From positions 448,699 to 487,639 of the forward strand of contig SZWC01000091.1 of the NCBI GenBank assembly GCA_023375785.1: DNA of 38,941 nt, read 5' to 3'. The position numbers and the translations under genes are program-made. The notes beneath the pieces were generated by a model. It was not told the DNA's origin and did not search any database. It saw only the letters and a list, made by a program, of their open reading frames with translations. The stretch comes from Penium margaritaceum (Eukaryota; Streptophyta; Zygnematophyceae; Desmidiales; Peniaceae). Positions 37,980 through 38,941 of the stretch are shown piece by piece. Position 1 is the stretch's first letter. Every line of letters begins with the position of its first letter.

Positions 37980-38941
37980 TTACGCACGGCGACGCCGCTT
38001 GGGGTGTGCATCGTCCTCAGACAAGCCGGAGGAGGACTCCCACTCATCCTCGTCCCCACTACCCGAGGTCAGGGACTCTTCTTCTTCTAAGTCCGTGTCA
38101 GTGCAGTCACCTGACTCAGAGCTTTCACACTAGGATGACTCACTGGAGTCATCTGCATCATCAGGATTGTCCACCTGTGACGTCATGATGAACATTCCCT
38201 CTGCACCATCTGCTTCCCCCCGTCCTGTGGCATTGCCTTTAGCTATGTCTGCACCCAATGCCCCCCCCCTGCACCAAGAGCAGCACCATTGTCTCCGTTG
38301 TACGGTCCTCCCGCGGACCTGCTGAACGCTTCCCTGGCACTTCCTGCACGGCGTAAAACTCGACGTCTTGCAGCTCCATTGCCAACAGCCAGCACTACAG
38401 TCAACACGCCAGCTGCACCACCATCACCCCCATTCCCACCGCCAACAGCTCCACGTACCACCTCTGTTCCACCGGCCGCACCACCCTCCAAACCTTGCCC
38501 TTCACTACCTATGCAGGGAGCACCAGGAGTGTCCCCAGCCTGCCCCATCCCAACTGCACTTCCACCACTGCCGCCCTCAAGTCCTTCAGCTCCACTGCCA
38601 CCCTCAACGCCTTCAGCTCCACTGCCCGCGCCCACAGTATGACCTTGTGCTGCCGGTGCCACAGTACTGGCAACAAGCTCCACTTCAGTATTCTCTATCT
38701 CCACGTTGTTGGCTGCCAGCTCTCTCGCGCGTGCGGCAGCCACGTCTGCTGGAGATTGTGCCGGTGGGTTGATGCACTTCCGGGGCGGGTGTCCCTTCAT
38801 CCCGCATCTGGTGCAGATACGGTCGCGCTTGCGACGTGTCGCCCTGTCCAAGCGCTTAGAGCGTGGACGGCCACGGGAGCGCTTCGCACCCGACTGCCCC
38901 CACCCGCGCATGGCGTACTGTAGTTCGCGCAGGTTGACCCC
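37980..38941 (-). pseudogene. Probable MULE-type transposase C-terminus, partial
   Basis: The frame enters from beyond the window and reads NLRELQYAMRGWGQ, a basic GRPRSKRLDRATRRKRDR stretch, then CTRCGMKGHPPRKC (a C-X2-C-X4-H-X4-C zinc knuckle). This order is typical of the end of plant MULE (MuDR) transposases. A Gly/Ala-rich spacer with GAEG(V/L)EGGS repeats follows. At a run of nine G (38269-38261) the frame shifts: unshifted it stops at 38243; with a one-base change it continues into a Ser/Asp/Glu-rich tail (DLEEEESLTSGSGDEDEWES, one TAG at 38130) ending KRRRRA at 37980. The catalytic domain lies outside the window. A gag origin for the knuckle is the main alternative. Confidence 0.55.

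Overview
The window is eukaryotic and made mostly of transposable elements. The tRNA-iMet-type primer-binding sites, chromodomain-bearing Ty3/gypsy elements, a Copia-like LTR element, a pogo-like DNA transposon with a short spliceosomal intron and a probable MULE transposase tail together point to the green lineage (a charophyte alga or a land plant). The species is inferred from style only; no host marker gene or RNA gene is visible. I found no bacterial features, tRNA, rRNA or CRISPR array.

Layout. 1-263: end of a gag-like reading frame on the minus strand, cut off where a dispersed structured repeat begins. 264-3245: mostly copies of that repeat (copies 1, 2 and 4), two inverted arrays of a 30-bp tandem repeat, and AT-rich DNA without genes. 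3246-9645: decayed minus-strand Ty3/gypsy chromovirus A, with a further chromovirus fragment at its right. 9646-18181: minus-strand chromovirus B, interrupted at 12717-15279 by a complete pogo-like DNA transposon with terminal inverted repeats and a TA target duplication. 18182-22229: plus-strand chromovirus C, lacking its 5' end, with a 452-bp MITE inserted in its reverse transcriptase (18751-19202), also at a TA. 22230-22992: repeat copy 3. 22993-35459: plus-strand chromovirus D, the best preserved copy, with both LTRs, primer-binding site, gag, protease, RT with intact YLDD, RNase H, integrase and chromodomain. D is split inside the integrase zinc finger by a 6.5-kb LTR element E (27332-33841), which has its own LTRs, primer-binding site, polypurine tract and a 5-bp target duplication. 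35460-38941: a different, possibly genic region with a plus-strand Trp/Pro-rich gene or pseudogene, a convergent two-exon minus-strand gene, and the C-terminal end of a probable MULE transposase running off the window.

How the parts relate. A, B, C and D are diverged members of one chromovirus lineage: their LTRs, integrase tails and chromodomains align. Each carries stops, frameshifts or active-site substitutions. E has no visible protease, RT, RNase H or integrase, so it must have been moved by another element's enzymes. Its LTRs differ at about 35-40 of 667 positions by eye, whereas D's LTRs differ far more often, which agrees with E having inserted into D later.

The most unusual signals are: (i) eight copies of a ~50-bp hairpin in E whose stems differ in sequence but keep pairing and keep a bulge at the same place; (ii) a structured, foldback-like repeat family; (iii) the E reading frame with 80-residue repeats, in which one premature TAG lies exactly opposite a CAG in the neighbouring repeat; and (iv) the unrecognised gene cluster at 35.7-38.0 kb.
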